Below are positions 19,029 through 27,841 of a stretch of DNA of 64,000 nucleotides, in pieces. The stretch is taken from NCBI RefSeq assembly GCF_900113315.1, contig NZ_FOZG01000002.1, positions 62,001-126,000 on the forward strand, read 5' to 3'. The notes under the pieces were generated by a model that had not been told where the DNA came from, ran no database searches, and worked only from the letters and a program-made list of their open reading frames with translations. Position 1 is the stretch's first letter. Each line of letters starts with the position of its first letter. The DNA is from Sphingomonas jatrophae. GTDB taxonomy: Bacteria; Pseudomonadota; Alphaproteobacteria; Sphingomonadales; Sphingomonadaceae. The position numbers and the translations under genes were made by a program.

Positions 19029-19307
19029 ATGCAGCAGGATCCACAGAGTTTCGTGCGGGAAAGGGCCTCGCCCGCCCCCGCATCGCTCGACTGGCCCCGG
19101 CTGCTTGCCGCGCTCACCGCCTATCAGGCATCGACGCGCACCGCGCAGGTTGCGATGCGGGTTGCCGGGCTTGATCGCCCGGCCGATGCCGCTGCCGGCG
19201 CGCTTGCCGATATCGTTGAGGGGCGCCGCGGATGGACCGCCGCGGCAGCTTCGCTGGGGGGGCGGTTCCGTGCGGAACCGCCGCTCGGGCGCGGGCCCCA
19301 ATCGTAA
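19029..19307 (+). CDS. Small hypothetical protein
   Basis: 92 residues from ATG 19029, with GAGGAG five bases before it. I do not recognise a family. The sequence is Ala/Arg-rich, has no signal peptide or cysteine, and could form two or three helices (residues 20-75). Near its 3' end the DNA contains a perfect hairpin (GGCGGTTCC, GTGC, GGAACCGCC at 19261-19282), within the last 16 codons. It is divergent from mnmA and precedes sciP by 104 bases. Coding status rests on the ribosome-binding site and position only. Confidence 0.5.
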   Translation: MQQDPQSFVRERASPAPASLDWPRLLAALTAYQASTRTAQVAMRVAGLDRPADAAAGALADIVEGRRGWTAAAASLGGRFRAEPPLGRGPQS

Positions 19308-19411
19308 CCGTCGGCTTTACCGTGGCACTTCAACCTTCCTTCAACGCCACTCGATTAGGTGGGGACATCGAGAGCAAGCCCGGCAATGTACCGCCGACCT
19401 TGAGGTTAGAA

Positions 19412-19711
19412 ATGATCGAAAATCAGAAGATCCGGCCCGCCCAGGTGATCGGTCCCCTGGGAGAGCCGCTGACCCTGGAGACGCTGCCCCCACCATCCAC
19501 CACGCGGTGGGTGGTTCGCCGCAAGGCGGAAGTGGTCGCGGCCGTGAACGGTGGGCTGCTCACGGTGGACGAGGTGTGCAACCGCTACAGCCTGTCGGCG
19601 GAGGAATTCGCCAGCTGGCAGCGCGCGATCGATCGTTCGGGCATGCCGGGCCTCCGCGTGACCCGCATCCAGCACTATAAATCGCTGTACGAGCGCCAGC
19701 AGAAATACTGA
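19412..19711 (+). CDS. sciP: SciP / DUF1153 family regulator (CtrA inhibitor homologue)
   Basis: 99 residues from ATG 19412; longer in-frame starts exist but homologues begin near here. The core PPPSTTRWVVRRKAEVVAAV, GGLLTVDEVCNRYSLSAEEF and SWQRAIDRSGMPGLR match the DUF1153 helix-turn-helix family. In Caulobacter SciP binds CtrA and represses CtrA-activated genes in early G1. By homology this is a small cytosolic cell-cycle regulator, and the window also holds a DivL homologue that acts upstream of CtrA. I looked for CtrA boxes in the 100 bases before it and saw none. A clear terminator follows. Confidence 0.88.
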   Translation: MIENQKIRPAQVIGPLGEPLTLETLPPPSTTRWVVRRKAEVVAAVNGGLLTVDEVCNRYSLSAEEFASWQRAIDRSGMPGLRVTRIQHYKSLYERQQKY

Positions 19712-19742
19712 ACACAGATTTCTTTGGCGGTCGCAGGCGGGG

Positions 19743-19772
19743 CCGCGCACCATCGGGTGCGCGGCTCTTTTT
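19743..19772 (+). terminator. Rho-independent terminator after sciP
   Basis: CCGCGCACC and GGTGCGCGG form a 9-base GC-rich stem (19743-19751 with 19756-19764) followed by CTCTTTTT. It lies 31 bases after the sciP stop. Confidence 0.85.
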
Positions 19773-19790
19773 CGTTTCGGCAAATCAACA

Positions 19791-19815
19791 GGAACCGGTG
19801 CGCCGCCCGCGCGTA
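19791..19815 (+). promoter_or_regulatory. EcfG-type general stress promoter (putative)
   Basis: GGAAC (19791-19795), 16 bases, then CGTA (19812-19815). The alphaproteobacterial general-stress sigma EcfG uses GGAAC and CGTT with 16-17 bases between, so this is one base off. It lies 61 bases before a GlsB-type stress protein gene. Confidence 0.5.
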
Positions 19816-19875
19816 ATTGCTCCGTCTGCCGCATCGGACACACGGGTCGTCCGCGGCGCCAACGGAGGAAGTGAT

Positions 19876-20133
19876 ATGGGCCTTATTCTTTGGCTGATCG
19901 TCGGCGGTGTTATCGGCTGGCTGGCGAGCATCATCATGCGCACCGATGCGCAGCAGGGCATCTTCCTGAACATCGTCGTCGGCATCGTCGGCGCATTCAT
20001 CGGCGGCCTGATCGTCGGCGGCGGCAGCATCAACAACGCGCCGCTCAACCTCTACTCGTTCCTGGCGTCGCTGCTGGGCGCGGTGATCCTGCTCGGGATC
20101 GTCAACCTGTTCCGTCGTGGTCGCGTGCGCTAA
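19876..20133 (+). CDS. GlsB/YeaQ/YmgE family stress-response membrane protein
   Basis: 85 residues from ATG 19876, with GGAGG ten bases upstream. Three hydrophobic helices are clear: ILWLIVGGVIGWLASIIM, FLNIVVGIVGAFIGGLIVG and FLASLLGAVILLGIVNLF. The Gly-rich pattern is that of transglycosylase-associated/GlsB proteins, induced by stress in many bacteria but of unknown molecular role. It is flanked by terminators on both sides, so it is monocistronic, and an EcfG-like promoter precedes it. A second paralogue is encoded at 20995-21255 on the other strand. Confidence 0.9.
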   Translation: MGLILWLIVGGVIGWLASIIMRTDAQQGIFLNIVVGIVGAFIGGLIVGGGSINNAPLNLYSFLASLLGAVILLGIVNLFRRGRVR

Positions 20134-20158
20134 TCGCACTCACCTCTACGGTTTGAAT

Positions 20159-20190
20159 GGGCCGCTCCGGGAAGCCGGAGCGGCCCTTTT
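20159..20190. terminator. Bidirectional-position terminator
   Basis: GGGCCGCTCCGG and CCGGAGCGGCCC form a perfect 12-base stem around GAAG, followed by TTTT on the plus strand. It ends the GlsB gene. The SIMPL gene converges from the other side, ten bases away. Confidence 0.85.
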
Positions 20191-20199
20191 CATTCGAAT

Positions 20200-20910
20200 C
20201 TACTGCAGCTCGAAGGTCAGCCGCAGCGTCACCGTCAGCCGTTGCTCACCGGGCGCGATCGCCGTGTCGGCCTCCATCTTGGCCGCGCTCATGCGCACCA
20301 TCGGCATTGGCATATTCGGGCCGCCGCTCTCTTCGCTGATCGTCACGATGCGTCCGACGCGCAGGCCGGATGCCTTGGCGTAGAGCTCGGCCCGGGCGCG
20401 CGCTTTCGCCACCGCTTGCGCGCGAGCCTCATCGAGCGCCTCGTCGAGCCGGTCGACCGTCAGGTTCGGACCGTCAATCTGGTTGGCACCCGCCGCGACC
20501 AGCGCATCCAACACCGATCCGGCCTTCTTCACATCGCGAAAGCGGACGGTGACGCGGTTGGTCGCCTGGTAGCCGGTGATCGCCGGCGGCTGATTCTCTG
20601 CGTAGCGATACTGCGGCTGGAGCCCGATGCCGGCCGTCTGCACGTCCCGCTCGGCAATTCCGGCTCGACGGAGCGCCGCGAAGGTCGCTGCCATGCGGGT
20701 GGCATTGTCGCGCATCGCGGCCTCCGCCGTCGCCGCCTGCGTCACCACGCCCGCGCCGATGACGGCAAGGTCCGGCGTCCGCACCACTTCCCCATCTGCG
20801 GTGATGGCGAGCAGGGTGCCGGTGACCGCAGCAGGCTGGGGTGCCACCGGAACCTGCGCCTGCAGGGCAAGCGGCGCCGCCGCGAGAGCCAGCGCGAACA
20901 AACGTTTCAT
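20200..20910 (-). CDS. SIMPL domain (DUF541) periplasmic protein
   Basis: 236 residues with a signal peptide (KRLFALALAAAPLALQA, cleavage near residue 19). The remainder is a SIMPL/DUF541 domain: GEVVRTPDLAVIGAGV opens it, YQATNRVTVRFRDV and LDEARAQAVAKARARAELYA are typical internal parts. Family members form multimeric barrels or rings outside the inner membrane and have been linked to oxidative or envelope stress; no enzymatic function is established. A good GGAGGAAT ribosome-binding site precedes the ATG. It may share transcription with the GlsB paralogue upstream on the same strand (84-base gap). Confidence 0.88.
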   Translation of the reverse strand: MKRLFALALAAAPLALQAQVPVAPQPAAVTGTLLAITADGEVVRTPDLAVIGAGVVTQAATAEAAMRDNATRMAATFAALRRAGIAERDVQTAGIGLQPQYRYAENQPPAITGYQATNRVTVRFRDVKKAGSVLDALVAAGANQIDGPNLTVDRLDEALDEARAQAVAKARARAELYAKASGLRVGRIVTISEESGGPNMPMPMVRMSAAKMEADTAIAPGEQRLTVTLRLTFELQ

Positions 20911-20994
20911 CGTGCAAATTCCTCCTGCTGTCGCACCCCGGCGGATTGGCCGCCGCGTGCTGCACGCGCGCTGAACGCTGGCGGTGCAATCCGT

Positions 20995-21255
20995 TCAGGA
21001 ACGACGGCGTCCGCTGATCGACCGCCAGACAAGGAGGATGAGGACGGCACCCAGCGTCGCCGCGATCCACCCGGCCGGCTGGCCGGGCCGGTAGAAGCCC
21101 GTCGCCTGCCCGATGAAGCCCGCGACCAGCGCGCCGCCGATGCCGAGCAGGATCGTCAGCAGGCAACCGCCCGGATCGCGCCCAGGCGTGATCAGCTTCG
21201 CCAGCAGCCCGGCGACGAGCCCGATCACGATCCAGCCGATGAAGCCGCGGTCCAT
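20995..21255 (-). CDS. GlsB/YeaQ/YmgE family membrane protein, second paralogue
   Basis: 86 residues from ATG 21255. Three hydrophobic segments (FIGWIVIGLVAGLLAKLI, LTILLGIGGALVAGFIG, AGWIAATLGAVLILLVW) and the motif TPGRDPGGCLLTILLG place it in the same family as 19876-20133, but in the YeaQ/YmgE branch that carries the GRDPGG loop. The C-terminus is basic (RSISGRRRS). The two paralogues bracket the SIMPL gene, suggesting a small envelope-stress group. I see no EcfG-type promoter in front of this copy. Confidence 0.88.
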   Translation of the reverse strand: MDRGFIGWIVIGLVAGLLAKLITPGRDPGGCLLTILLGIGGALVAGFIGQATGFYRPGQPAGWIAATLGAVLILLVWRSISGRRRS

Positions 21256-21375
21256 AGTGCCAATCTCCCACAATCCCGAGGATCGCGTGTCTGCCCGCGA
21301 CGGGTCACCGGCCGCAACCCGTTTGTCGGACGGATTGCCACGTTCGCAGAAAGCCCGTTGCGGGCCGAACGGACC

Positions 21376-21407
21376 TTGAGACAGGTGCTCTATAACTGTA
21401 ATACAGT
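21376..21407 (+). promoter_or_regulatory. Efflux operon promoter with overlapping palindrome
   Basis: TTGAGA (21376-21381), 17 bases, then TAATAC (21399-21404) form a good housekeeping promoter. ACTGTAATACAGT (21395-21407) is a perfect palindrome with 6-base arms lying over the -10. That is a typical position for a repressor such as a TetR or MarR protein; no such regulator is encoded next to it. Confidence 0.55.
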
Positions 21408-21458
21408 CCGGTGGCGGCTCAGCGAGGCCGTGCGGGGGCGGAAAGACCAAGGCGCGTG

Positions 21459-22649
21459 ATGAATATGGAATCGGGCTTCGCCGGCAAGATCGCGGCGCTG
21501 CGTGGCGACGACGATGCGGCGGGGGCCGGGCGGCGGCGCTGGCTGCGTATCGCCGCCATCGTCGCGGTGCTGGCGGTGCTCGCCGGCGCCTGGATGGTGA
21601 TGCGCGGCGGCAAGGATCCGGCCCCCGCCGCCGCACCGACCAAGACGATACCGAAGGTGAGCGTCGTCGTACCGGGCATGCGCGCGGTGACCAACGTCGT
21701 CACCGCCACCGGCACGCTCGCAGCCAAGCGCGAAATGCCCGTCGGCGTCGCGGGCGAAGGCGGCATGGTGGCCGAGGTGCTGGTAGAGCCGGGCGATTGG
21801 GTGCGGGCCGGCCAGCCGCTCGCCATCATCGACCGCCAAGTGGCAGCACAGCAGACGAACCAGAGCGTTGCCTCGATCGGCGTCGCGCAGGCCGACGCCG
21901 CTTTGGCCCAGTCGGAACTGGAGCGCGCACGCAAGCTGGTGGACCGCGGTTTCATCAGCCAGGCCGACATCCAGCGCCGCACCGCGACGCGCGATGCCGC
22001 CAATGCGCGCGTGGCGCTGGCGCGCGCGCAGGCGAACGAGATGCGGGCGCGCATGGGCCGGCTGGTCATCCGTGCGCCGGCCGAGGCACTGGTGCTGCAA
22101 CGCGCGGTGGAGCCGGGGCAGATCGTCAGCTCGGGCTCGGGCGCGCTGTTCCGCCTGGCGCGCGGCGGTGAGATGGAACTGCGCGCACAGGTGGCGGAAC
22201 AGGATCTCGCCGGCCTCGGCATCGGCCGCCCCGCCGCGGTGACGCCGGTCGGCTCGACCCGCAGCTTCACCGGCCGCATCTGGCAGCTCTCCCCCGTGAT
22301 CGACGCCGCGACGCGTCAGGGCACCGCGCGCATCCAGATCGCCTATGATCCGGCGCTGCGGCCCGGCGGCTTCGCCGCGGCACGCATCACCAGCGGTGCG
22401 GTGCAGGCGCCCGTGCTGCCGGAGAGCGCCGTGCTGAGCGATACGAAGGGCAACTTCGTCTATGTTGTCGGCAGCAACGGCCGCGTCACCCGGCGCGACG
22501 TGCGAACCGGCCAGGTCTCGAACGACGGCATCGCCATCGTCGGCGGGCTGATGGGCGACGAGCAGGTCGTGCTCTCCGCTGGCGCCTTCCTCAACCCCGG
22601 TGACCAGATCAAGCCTGAGCGGGTCGCCCTCCCCGCCGCGCGGTCGTGA
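21459..22649 (+). CDS. RND efflux periplasmic adaptor subunit
   Basis: 396 residues from ATG 21459 (ATG 21465 is also possible). A single N-terminal transmembrane segment (LRIAAIVAVLAVLAGAWMVM, about 30-50) anchors it; there is no lipobox. It has the membrane-fusion-protein order: beta-barrel/lipoyl halves (GEGGMVAEVLVEPGDWVRAG and LVIRAPAEALVLQRAVEPGQ) around an alpha-hairpin with coiled-coil character (about 140-205). It bridges the inner-membrane pump encoded next and an outer-membrane channel that is not in this window. The substrate cannot be told from sequence. Confidence 0.92.
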   Translation: MNMESGFAGKIAALRGDDDAAGAGRRRWLRIAAIVAVLAVLAGAWMVMRGGKDPAPAAAPTKTIPKVSVVVPGMRAVTNVVTATGTLAAKREMPVGVAGEGGMVAEVLVEPGDWVRAGQPLAIIDRQVAAQQTNQSVASIGVAQADAALAQSELERARKLVDRGFISQADIQRRTATRDAANARVALARAQANEMRARMGRLVIRAPAEALVLQRAVEPGQIVSSGSGALFRLARGGEMELRAQVAEQDLAGLGIGRPAAVTPVGSTRSFTGRIWQLSPVIDAATRQGTARIQIAYDPALRPGGFAAARITSGAVQAPVLPESAVLSDTKGNFVYVVGSNGRVTRRDVRTGQVSNDGIAIVGGLMGDEQVVLSAGAFLNPGDQIKPERVALPAARS

Positions 22650-22659
22650 GCGCGCGGCC

Positions 22660-25600
22660 GTGAACTTCCGCAACATTTCGTCCTGGGCGATCCGCAATCC
22701 GGTTGCCCCGATCGTCCTGTTCATCGCGCTGTCGCTGGCGGGGATCGTCAGCTTCATGAAGATGGACGTGAACCAACAGCCCGACGTCAGCTTTCCGCTG
22801 ATCGAGGTGATCGTCAATCAGCCCGGCGCGGCGCCGACCGAACTCGAGACGCAGATCACGCAACGCGTTGAGGCGGCGGTCCGCGGCGTTTCAGGCGTGG
22901 ATGAGATCACCTCGTGGATCAGCGAGGGGACGACCCGCGTCGCGGTCCAGTTCATGATCGGCACGCCGGTGGACCGCGCGGCGAACGACGTCCGCGATGC
23001 GGTCAGCCGCATTCGTGGCGAGCTGCCCGAGGGCATCCTCGAGCCGCAGGTCAACCGCGTCGACGTGGAAGGTGGGCCGATCGCCTATTTCTCGGTCAGC
23101 GCCGTCGACATGACGCTCGAACAGCTCAGCTGGTTCGTCGATGACACTGTCGCCAAGCGGCTCCTGTCCATCCCCGGCATGGCGCAGGTGAGGCGCGGGG
23201 GCGGCGTCGATCGCGAGATCCGCGTCATTCTCGACCCCGCGCGCATGCAGGCGATGGGCGTCACCGCGGCGCAGGTGAATGCGCAGCTGCGCCAGACCAA
23301 CGTCAATGCCGCGGGCGGCCGCGCCGAGATTGCGGGCGCCGAGCAGGCAGTGCGCGTGCTTGGCAATGCCGACAACGCATTGATGCTGAGCGAGAAGCAG
23401 ATCCAGCTTCCCGGCGGCCGGGCGGTGAAGCTCGCCGACATCGCGACCGTCAAGGATGCTTATGCCGAGCAGCGCAACGTTTCGCTGATGGGCGGGCGGC
23501 AGGTGCTGTCGATCGCGCTCAACAAGGCCAAGGGCGCGTCCGACGTTACCGTCTACGACGAATCCGAGAAGGTGCTGAAGAAGCTTCAGGAGGAGCATCC
23601 CGGCCTGAAGTTCGACCTGCTCTATACCAGCGTCAAATACACCAAGTCGCAATATCACAGCGCCATCTCCGCCATGTGGGAAGGCGCGGTGCTGGCGGTT
23701 CTCGTCGTCTTCCTCTTCCTGCGCGATTGGCGCGCGACCGTCATCTCGGCGGTTGCCATCCCGCTCTCCGCAATTCCGGCCTTCTGGTTCATGGACCTGA
23801 TGGGCTTCACCCTGAACAACCTGTCGCTGCTGGCGCTCAGCCTGGTTGCGGGCGTGCTGGTCGACGATGCCATCGTCGAGATCGAGAACATCGTCCGCCA
23901 CATGCGCATGGGCAAGACGCCCTACCAGGCGTCGATCGATGCGGCGGACGAGATCGGGCTGGCAGTGCTCGCGACGACGATGGCGATCGTTGCCGTCTTC
24001 CTGCCCGTCGGCCTCATGCCGGGCATGACCGGGCAGATGTTCAAGCAGTTCGGCCTCACCGTCGTCGTCGCGGTGCTGCTCAGCCTCGCGGTCGCGCGCC
24101 TGATCACGCCGATGATCGCGGCCTATTTCCTCCGCGATGAAGGCAAGCTCGGCCACCATGTCGAGAATCACTGGCTGATGCGGCTCTACCTCTCGCTCCT
24201 TCAGGTCTCCCTGCGGCATCGCTGGAAGACGGTGGGCGTCGGCGCGCTGGCCTTGGCGGCCACCGTGGTCGCGTTCATGACGCTGCCGAGCACCTTCATG
24301 CCCGACGTCGATTCGAACGACAGCCAGGTGACGGTCACGATGGTGCCCGGCACCACGCTGGCGCAGACGCAAGCGGTATCGGATCAGGCGGCGCGCATCC
24401 TCGCTGCCGCCCCCGAAGTGTCGCAGGTGTTCGAGGATGTCGAGGTGGGCAGCGCCAACCTGTTCCTGACGCTGAAAGATGGCGACCAGCGTGAGCGCAC
24501 GCGCACCGAGTTCGAGCGCGCCTATGCCGGCAAGTTGCGCGACATCGCGGATGCACGGGTGAATTTCCAGTCGCAGCAGGGCGGCGGCTTCGGCCGCGAC
24601 ATCATCGTCATGCTCGCCAGCTCGGATCCGGCGCTGCTGCAGCAGACCGCACAGAAGCTGGTCGGCGAGATGAGCCAGATTCCCGAGCTTCGCGCCGCCC
24701 GCGTCGAGGGCGATCTGCCCCGGCCGGAGATCACCATCCGCCCGCGGCTGGATCTCGCGGCAAATCTCGGCGTCACCACGGCCGCGCTCAGCCAGACGAT
24801 CCGCATCGCGACCTTGGGCGAGATCGACCAGAATGCCGCCAAATTCTCGCTCAGCGATCGCCAGATCCCGATTCGCGTCGCACTGGACGAGGGCGCGCGG
24901 CGCAACCTGTCGACGATCGAGAACCTGCCCGTGCCGACAGCCAGCGGTGGTTCGGTGCCGCTGAAGGTCGTCGCCGATATCGGCTTCGGCGCGGGCCCCT
25001 CGCAGCTGCGCCGCTTCAACCAGGAGCGTCGCATGGTGATCGGTGCGGATCTCGCCCCCGGTGTCGTCTCGGGCACCGCCAACGCCAAGATCCGCGGGCT
25101 GCCGACGATGAAGGCGCTGCCCAAGGGCGTCGCCGAGGTGAATGCCGGCAACAAGAAGTTCGAGCAGGAAATGATGACGAACTTCGTCGTCGCCGTCGTC
25201 TCGGGCGTGCTGCTGGTCTTCGCCGTGCTCGTGCTGCTCTACAAGCGCGTGCTGCCGCCATTCGTGAACATGGGATCGCTGCTGCTGGCGCCGCTGGGCG
25301 GAGCGCTGGCGCTGCACATTGCGGGCGAGCCCATCTCGATGCCCGTCTATATCGGCCTGCTGATGCTGCTCGGCATCGTCGCCAAGAACTCGATCCTGCT
25401 CGTCGATTTCGCGCTGGAGGAGATGGGCAAGGGCATCGACAAGACGGTTGCGATCATCGACGCGGGCCGCAAGCGCGCGCAGCCGATCGTGATGACCACC
25501 GTCGCGATGGTGGCGGGCATGGTCCCCGTTTCGCTCTCGCTCGGCGGAGACGGATCGTGGCGCGCGCCCATGGGCATCACCGTGATGGGTGGGCTTATCA

Positions 25601-25746
25601 TGTCCACCCTGCTCACGCTGGTCATCGTGCCCGCGACCTTCAGCCTGGCGGTCGGGTTCGAACAGTGGATCGGTCCGCGCCTCGGCCGCCTGCTCGGCGC
25701 GGGCCCCGGCGAGCAGCGCCCGACGGAGCCGGTAGCGGCGGAGTGA
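22660..25746 (+). CDS. RND multidrug efflux permease (AcrB/HAE1 type)
   Basis: 1,028 residues from GTG 22660, ten bases after the adaptor stop; the N-terminus [20 protein letters not shown] fits the family. There are twelve predicted helices with two large periplasmic loops. The proton-relay aspartates are in [15 protein letters not shown] (helix 4), and [12 protein letters not shown]-like repeats mark the second half. Length is normal. It would export hydrophobic or amphiphilic compounds from the periplasm using the proton gradient. No TolC-type channel or local regulator is encoded nearby. fmt follows 22 bases later. Confidence 0.93.
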   Translation: MNFRNISSWAIRNPVAPIVLFIALSLAGIVSFMKMDVNQQPDVSFPLIEVIVNQPGAAPTELETQITQRVEAAVRGVSGVDEITSWISEGTTRVAVQFMIGTPVDRAANDVRDAVSRIRGELPEGILEPQVNRVDVEGGPIAYFSVSAVDMTLEQLSWFVDDTVAKRLLSIPGMAQVRRGGGVDREIRVILDPARMQAMGVTAAQVNAQLRQTNVNAAGGRAEIAGAEQAVRVLGNADNALMLSEKQIQLPGGRAVKLADIATVKDAYAEQRNVSLMGGRQVLSIALNKAKGASDVTVYDESEKVLKKLQEEHPGLKFDLLYTSVKYTKSQYHSAISAMWEGAVLAVLVVFLFLRDWRATVISAVAIPLSAIPAFWFMDLMGFTLNNLSLLALSLVAGVLVDDAIVEIENIVRHMRMGKTPYQASIDAADEIGLAVLATTMAIVAVFLPVGLMPGMTGQMFKQFGLTVVVAVLLSLAVARLITPMIAAYFLRDEGKLGHHVENHWLMRLYLSLLQVSLRHRWKTVGVGALALAATVVAFMTLPSTFMPDVDSNDSQVTVTMVPGTTLAQTQAVSDQAARILAAAPEVSQVFEDVEVGSANLFLTLKDGDQRERTRTEFERAYAGKLRDIADARVNFQSQQGGGFGRDIIVMLASSDPALLQQTAQKLVGEMSQIPELRAARVEGDLPRPEITIRPRLDLAANLGVTTAALSQTIRIATLGEIDQNAAKFSLSDRQIPIRVALDEGARRNLSTIENLPVPTASGGSVPLKVVADIGFGAGPSQLRRFNQERRMVIGADLAPGVVSGTANAKIRGLPTMKALPKGVAEVNAGNKKFEQEMMTNFVVAVVSGVLLVFAVLVLLYKRVLPPFVNMGSLLLAPLGGALALHIAGEPISMPVYIGLLMLLGIVAKNSILLVDFALEEMGKGIDKTVAIIDAGRKRAQPIVMTTVAMVAGMVPVSLSLGGDGSWRAPMGITVMGGLIMSTLLTLVIVPATFSLAVGFEQWIGPRLGRLLGAGPGEQRPTEPVAAE

Positions 25747-25768
25747 AGCCTGCCCTAAAGCGTGCCCC

Positions 25769-26674
25769 ATGAGGATCGCCTTCATGGGCACGCCGGACTT
25801 CGCCGTGCCAACGCTCGATGCACTCGCCGCCGCGGGGCACGACATCGCCGCCGTCTACACGCAGCCGCCCCGCCCCGCCGGTCGCCGCGGCCGTGTGCTC
25901 ACCCCCTCGCCGGTCCAGGCGCGGGCGGAGGCGCTTGGGTTGGAGGTGCGCAGCCCTGTGTCGCTGCGCGATCCCGCCGCGCAGGCCGCCTTCGCCGCGC
26001 TCGATCTCGATGCCGCGGTGGTCGCGGCTTACGGGCTGATCCTGCCGGTGCCGATCCTGGCAGCTCCGCGCCATGGCTGCCTCAACGTGCATGCGTCGCT
26101 CCTGCCGCGTTGGCGGGGGGCGGCGCCGATCCAGCGCGCGATCCTGGCGGGAGACGTGGAAACCGGCGTGACGATCATGGACATGGAGAAAGGGCTCGAT
26201 ACCGGGCCGATGCGCGCGACCGTGCGCGTGCCCGTGGCGGACAAGGATGCAGGCTTGCTGACCGCCGAGCTTGCAGCAGCGGGCGCCGCCCTGATGGCGC
26301 AGGTGCTGGGCGATCTCACCGCTTTTCCATCCACGCCGCAGCCGGAGGACGGCGTGACCTACGCCGCCAAGATCGACAAGGCTGAAGCACAGCTCGACTT
26401 CACCCAGCCGGCCGAAGCGCTGGAGCGGAGCGTCCGCGCCTTCAATCCGGCGCCCGGCGCATGGTTCGCGTTCGGCGAGGACCGGATCCGCGTGCTCGCC
26501 GCCGAGCTGGCGGACGGCCGAGGCCTGCCGGGCGAGGTGCTCGACGGGGGGCTGATCATCGCCTGTGGCGAGGGCGCGATCCGGCCGACGCAGGTCCAGC
26601 GCGCCGGCCGCGGCCCCGTGGCTACAGCGGAACTGCTGCGTGGGCTGCCGATCCCCGCAGGGACGCGGCTCTGA
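25769..26674 (+). CDS. fmt: Methionyl-tRNA formyltransferase
   Basis: 301 residues. It formylates initiator Met-tRNA using 10-formyltetrahydrofolate. The N-terminal [19 protein letters not shown] and the catalytic region [20 protein letters not shown] (Asn, His) with the Asp in [11 protein letters not shown] are present; the C-terminal OB-like domain (about 205-301) binds tRNA. Length is typical (about 300-315). In many alphaproteobacteria def-fmt-truA cluster; here def is absent and the efflux operon is upstream. truA follows after seven bases. Confidence 0.96.
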   Translation: MRIAFMGTPDFAVPTLDALAAAGHDIAAVYTQPPRPAGRRGRVLTPSPVQARAEALGLEVRSPVSLRDPAAQAAFAALDLDAAVVAAYGLILPVPILAAPRHGCLNVHASLLPRWRGAAPIQRAILAGDVETGVTIMDMEKGLDTGPMRATVRVPVADKDAGLLTAELAAAGAALMAQVLGDLTAFPSTPQPEDGVTYAAKIDKAEAQLDFTQPAEALERSVRAFNPAPGAWFAFGEDRIRVLAAELADGRGLPGEVLDGGLIIACGEGAIRPTQVQRAGRGPVATAELLRGLPIPAGTRL

Positions 26675-26681
26675 TCGAGCG

Positions 26682-27422
26682 ATGCCGCGCTTCCGCCTGA
26701 CGATCGAGTTTGACGGCCGCCCGTTCATGGGCTGGCAGCGTCAGTCGCACGGTCCCTCGGTGCAGCAGGCGATCGAGCGGGCGGCGACGCGCATCACCGG
26801 CGAGACCGCGCCGGTCCACGCCGCTGGGCGCACGGACGCGGGCGTTCACGCGCTCGGCATGGTCGCGCACGTCGAACTCGCCCGCGACATCACGCCGTTC
26901 AAGCTGATGGAGGCGCTGAACTGGCACCTGCGCCCAGACCCGATCGCGGTGATTGCGTGCGAGACGGTGGCGGACGACTGGCACGCACGCTTTTCGTGCA
27001 TCGGCCGTGCCTATCTTTACCGCATCGTCAACCGCCGCGCACCGCTGACGCTGGAGGCCGGGCGCGCGTGGCGCATTGCCGCCCCGCTCGACGCAGACGC
27101 GATGCACGATGCAGCACAGGCGCTGGTCGGCCTGCACGATTTCACGACCTTCCGCTCGGTTGCCTGTCAGTCGGCCAGCCCGGTCAAGACACTCGACCGG
27201 CTTGCGGTGCGGCGGGACGGGGATGCGGTGCTGGTCGAGGCGGCGGCGCGGTCCTTCCTGCACCATCAGGTCCGCTCGATGGTGGGGTGCCTGGCGCTGG
27301 TGGGTCAGGGGCGCTGGAGCCGCGCAGATCTTCTTGAGGCGCTGGAGGCGCGCGACCGGCAGGCACTTGGCCTGAATGCGCCACCGGACGGGCTCTATTT
27401 CGTCACGGCGCGCTATGACTGA
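26682..27422 (+). CDS. truA: tRNA pseudouridine(38-40) synthase
   Basis: 246 residues from ATG 26682. It isomerises uridines 38-40 in tRNA anticodon arms. The catalytic aspartate is Asp52 in [13 protein letters not shown], and the C-terminal [19 protein letters not shown] is the second family signature. Length is normal. It is probably co-transcribed with fmt. A hairpin follows the stop before the convergent trxA. Confidence 0.96.
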   Translation: MPRFRLTIEFDGRPFMGWQRQSHGPSVQQAIERAATRITGETAPVHAAGRTDAGVHALGMVAHVELARDITPFKLMEALNWHLRPDPIAVIACETVADDWHARFSCIGRAYLYRIVNRRAPLTLEAGRAWRIAAPLDADAMHDAAQALVGLHDFTTFRSVACQSASPVKTLDRLAVRRDGDAVLVEAAARSFLHHQVRSMVGCLALVGQGRWSRADLLEALEARDRQALGLNAPPDGLYFVTARYD

Positions 27423-27428
27423 GAAGCA

Positions 27429-27451
27429 CCCCGGCCTTCTGCAGGCCGGGG
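27429..27451. terminator. Hairpin between convergent truA and trxA
   Basis: CCCCGGCC and GGCCGGGG form a perfect 8-base stem around TTCTGCA. Neither side carries a long T-run, so its strength as a terminator is uncertain, but its place between two converging genes is suggestive. Confidence 0.45.
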
Positions 27452-27461
27452 CACGGAAGTC

Positions 27462-27782
27462 TTACAGCGCGCCTTCGATCCAGCCCTTCAGCTGGCTCTT
27501 CGGGGCCGCGCCAACCTTGGTCGAAGCGGGCGCGCCATCCTTGAACAGGATCATCGTCGGGATGCCGCGGACGCCATACTTGGCCGGCGCGTCGGGATTC
27601 TCGTCGATGTTGATCTTGGCGATCGTCACCTTTTCGCCAAGCTCGTCCGACAGCTCCTCGAGGCTCGGCCCGATCATCTTGCAGGGCCCGCACCACTCGG
27701 CCCAGAAATCGACGACGACAGGCTTGTCGGCGGCGATGACGTCGGCGTGGAAGCTGGAATCGGTGACTTTCTTGGTCGCCAT
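27462..27782 (-). CDS. trxA: Thioredoxin
   Basis: 106 residues from ATG 27782. It is a cytosolic disulfide reductase with the canonical WCGPC centre (Cys31, Cys34) in [14 protein letters not shown] and the cis-proline loop [12 protein letters not shown]. Length and sequence are those of thioredoxin 1. It is the last gene of the divL-tsaE-amgK-murU-addB-addA-trxA block; a 59-base gap separates it from addA. Confidence 0.96.
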   Translation of the reverse strand: MATKKVTDSSFHADVIAADKPVVVDFWAEWCGPCKMIGPSLEELSDELGEKVTIAKINIDENPDAPAKYGVRGIPTMILFKDGAPASTKVGAAPKSQLKGWIEGAL

Positions 27783-27841
27783 GGATGGGAACTCCTGCGG
27801 ATAGCGGTTGCCGGCCGATGTAGGCAGGCGGCGGCCTGCCC

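Noticed and set aside
19310-19411. Possible CtrA binding boxes before sciP
   Set aside because: No TTAA-N7-TTAA arrangement is present in the interval.
22891-25845. Very long open frame antisense to the RND permease (similar ones oppose addB and the hybrid kinase)
   Set aside because: High GC content removes stop codons from the antisense frame. The sense proteins carry complete family motifs and the antisense products are low-complexity Arg/His/Gly-rich.
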